A stretch of DNA of 7,455 nucleotides, from positions 1 to 7,455 of the forward strand of contig JANMZR010000148.1 of the NCBI GenBank assembly GCA_031383555.1, in the 5' to 3' direction. Both the position numbers and the translations under genes were made by a program. The stretch's first letter is position 1; each line of letters opens with the position of its first letter. This document shows positions 6,605 to 7,455 of the stretch, in pieces. Source of the stretch: JANMZR01 sp031383555 (lineage in GTDB: Bacteria; Bacteroidota; Bacteroidia; Cytophagales; Spirosomataceae). A model generated the notes under the pieces. The model searched no databases. It was not told the origin of the DNA and saw only the letters and a list, made by a program, of their open reading frames with translations.

Positions 6605-6636
6605 CAAAGCTATATAAAACTATATAATCTACCAAA
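6605..6636 (-). promoter_or_regulatory. Bacteroidota-type promoter for the peroxiredoxin gene
   Basis: On the minus strand TTTG (6636-6633) and TAGCTTTG (6612-6605) are separated by exactly 20 nt, matching the TTTG-N19-21-TAnnTTTG consensus of the primary sigma factor in this phylum. The start site would lie near 6598, giving a leader of about 75 nt that is A/T-rich. The spacer contains a 10-bp tandem repeat (6610-6629) which may be a regulator contact or simple AT sequence. Confidence 0.7.
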
Positions 6637-6710
6637 TAAATAGACTTATATTTTCAAAATAAACCTTAAAAAATATCAAGGATTATTTTTTTTACTAAAA
6701 AATCTAATTT

Positions 6711-7043
6711 CTAAACAAATTGCGACTCTTTGCCGAATTTTTTGGCCAACATAGCATATACTATTGCTCTATGTTTGTTTCTATTGCTCTTACCATAGGC
6801 TTCAATTACCTCATTTATAGCACTGTCCAAAGCTGGTCCATCTGTTAGACCTAATTTTTTAATCAAAAAATTGTTTTTTACTCGATCTAATTCAGCTTGA
6901 TCAGTACCCGAAACTTTAGAAGAATCGGCATTATAAATAGATGGGCCAAGTCCTTTGGCTACACCTGTTAAGAGGGCTGTACTAATACCATGTGTTTTTG
7001 CATCATCGGCATAATTAGCTAATACTTCATCAAATTTGCTCAT
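6711..7043 (-). CDS. DUF2853 family protein, 110 aa
   Basis: A small soluble protein without signal peptide, membrane segment or cysteine. The features I recognise as DUF2853 family are the opening MSKFDEVLANYADDAK, the central KGLGPSIYNADSSKVSGTD (30-48), the segment VKNNFLIKKLGLTDGP (55-70) and the C-terminal YGKSNRNKHRAIVYAMLAKKFG (83-104). The length agrees with the family, which is a compact helical protein found in Bacteroidota and Proteobacteria. Its biochemical role is not known to me, and the neighbours (peroxiredoxin downstream, CAP protein upstream) do not define one. Gaps of 188 nt to the peroxiredoxin gene and 277 nt to the upstream gene suggest its own transcript. No consensus promoter is seen, only a 5-of-6 match TACATTTT shortly before the start, without a -33 box. 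Confidence 0.85.
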   Translation of the reverse strand: MSKFDEVLANYADDAKTHGISTALLTGVAKGLGPSIYNADSSKVSGTDQAELDRVKNNFLIKKLGLTDGPALDSAINEVIEAYGKSNRNKHRAIVYAMLAKKFGKESQFV

Positions 7044-7320
7044 AAAAAATAAAGTTTAAAATGTATTTGTAAGAGTTAAAATTAATTATTTCGAAGTTAT
7101 AAAATTAATTCCTAATTTATTTATTTTATTTGAAAATATTTGATTGAAAAAAGTAAGTGATTTGAATAAGGAAACAGGGTTTTGAGGGAAACAGAAATTT
7201 GCTATATCAAATGCCACAGTAGATAATGATAGGTCAGTAAGATTTTATTAAATAAAAAATTAGTTTTTTAGAAAAGTTGAAAATAATATAAAATAATACT
7301 CGAAAACTCACAAACTTGAT

Positions 7321-7455
7321 CTATCCTCCAAAATTTTGCACTAAACGTGCAAATGGTGGGCTTTGTGAATTAAAAGGATTTTCTGAAAGCTGTGCTGCAG
7401 TTCCCAGGTATTTATAGTTTGGATCTAATAGGTTTTCTTTATGGCTGGGCGATTT
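7321..7455 (-). CDS. CAP/SCP-domain protein, C-terminal end (runs off right edge)
   Basis: The last 44 codons of a gene entering from the right edge and ending in TAG at 7323-7321. The sequence SPSHKENLLDPNYKYLGTA, followed by ARLVQNFGG at the C-terminus, matches the end of bacterial CAP-superfamily domains (YkwD-like/SCP/PR-1). These usually read W-x-SPGHRxNLLxPxYxxxGvG and finish with a strand ending in QxFG. The His in SPSHKENLL corresponds to a conserved pocket histidine of the fold. Such proteins are generally secreted, and several have unknown roles in the envelope. Between the domain motifs is a 12-residue segment (QLSENPFNSQSP) in place of the usual short loop. The start, signal peptide and remaining domains lie outside the window. 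Confidence 0.8.
   Translation of the reverse strand, partial: KSPSHKENLLDPNYKYLGTAAQLSENPFNSQSPPFARLVQNFGG

Noticed and set aside
6664..6681. CCTT/AAGG hairpin downstream of the DUF2853 gene.
   Set aside because: A 4-bp stem with a 10-nt AT loop is too weak, and it recurs easily in AT-rich sequence.
7044..7320. 277-bp gap before the DUF2853 gene, with a direct repeat GGAAACAG at 7170-7177 and 7187-7194.
   Set aside because: I see no small ORF with a sensible start, no RNA gene and no full promoter on either strand. The repeat is short and could be chance.

Overview
The window is AT-rich, with densely packed genes, and most likely comes from a member of the Bacteroidota (Sphingobacteriia/Chitinophagia/Cytophagia-like). 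Three things point there. Promoters of the TTTG-N20-TAnnTTTG type are visible where sequence upstream of genes can be read. The histidine kinase has the HEIQNPLNFVNNFSE-type phospho-acceptor region common in that phylum. Start regions are A/T-rich without clear Shine-Dalgarno sequences. This assignment is inference from the sequence, not from a database search.

Layout: all genes but one lie on the minus strand. Read in the minus-strand direction from the right edge they are: the C-terminal end of a CAP/SCP-domain secreted protein (7321-7455); a DUF2853-type small protein (6711-7043); a 1-Cys (Prx6-type) peroxiredoxin with a well-formed promoter (5887-6522); a strong hairpin terminator (5791-5822); a membrane-anchored GH25 lysozyme-like protein (4943-5722); glucose-6-phosphate isomerase pgi (3246-4889); and two tiny overlapping ORFs of unknown function, the first interrupted by an in-frame amber codon (2989-3177 and 2762-2992). 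The only plus-strand gene, a transglutaminase-like cysteine protease-fold protein (1959-2744), converges on the tiny ORFs. It diverges from a membrane sensor histidine kinase (457-1869), which is followed after 2 nt by the start of a secreted TPR protein that runs off the left edge (1-454).

How the genes relate: the kinase and TPR protein look like one translationally coupled signalling unit. A perfect 16-bp palindrome sits in the 89-bp divergent region between that unit and the transglutaminase gene. The peroxiredoxin is its own transcription unit, bounded by a promoter and a terminator. The GH25 gene and pgi may be co-transcribed (53-nt gap), although their functions are unrelated. No mobile element, CRISPR array, RNA gene or defence system is recognisable.

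Most of the window is ordinary housekeeping and accessory content. The features most worth a second look are the two G/C-rich, hairpin-like SPL-encoding insertions inside the kinase ATPase domain, the amber-interrupted small ORF pair, and the divergent palindrome.
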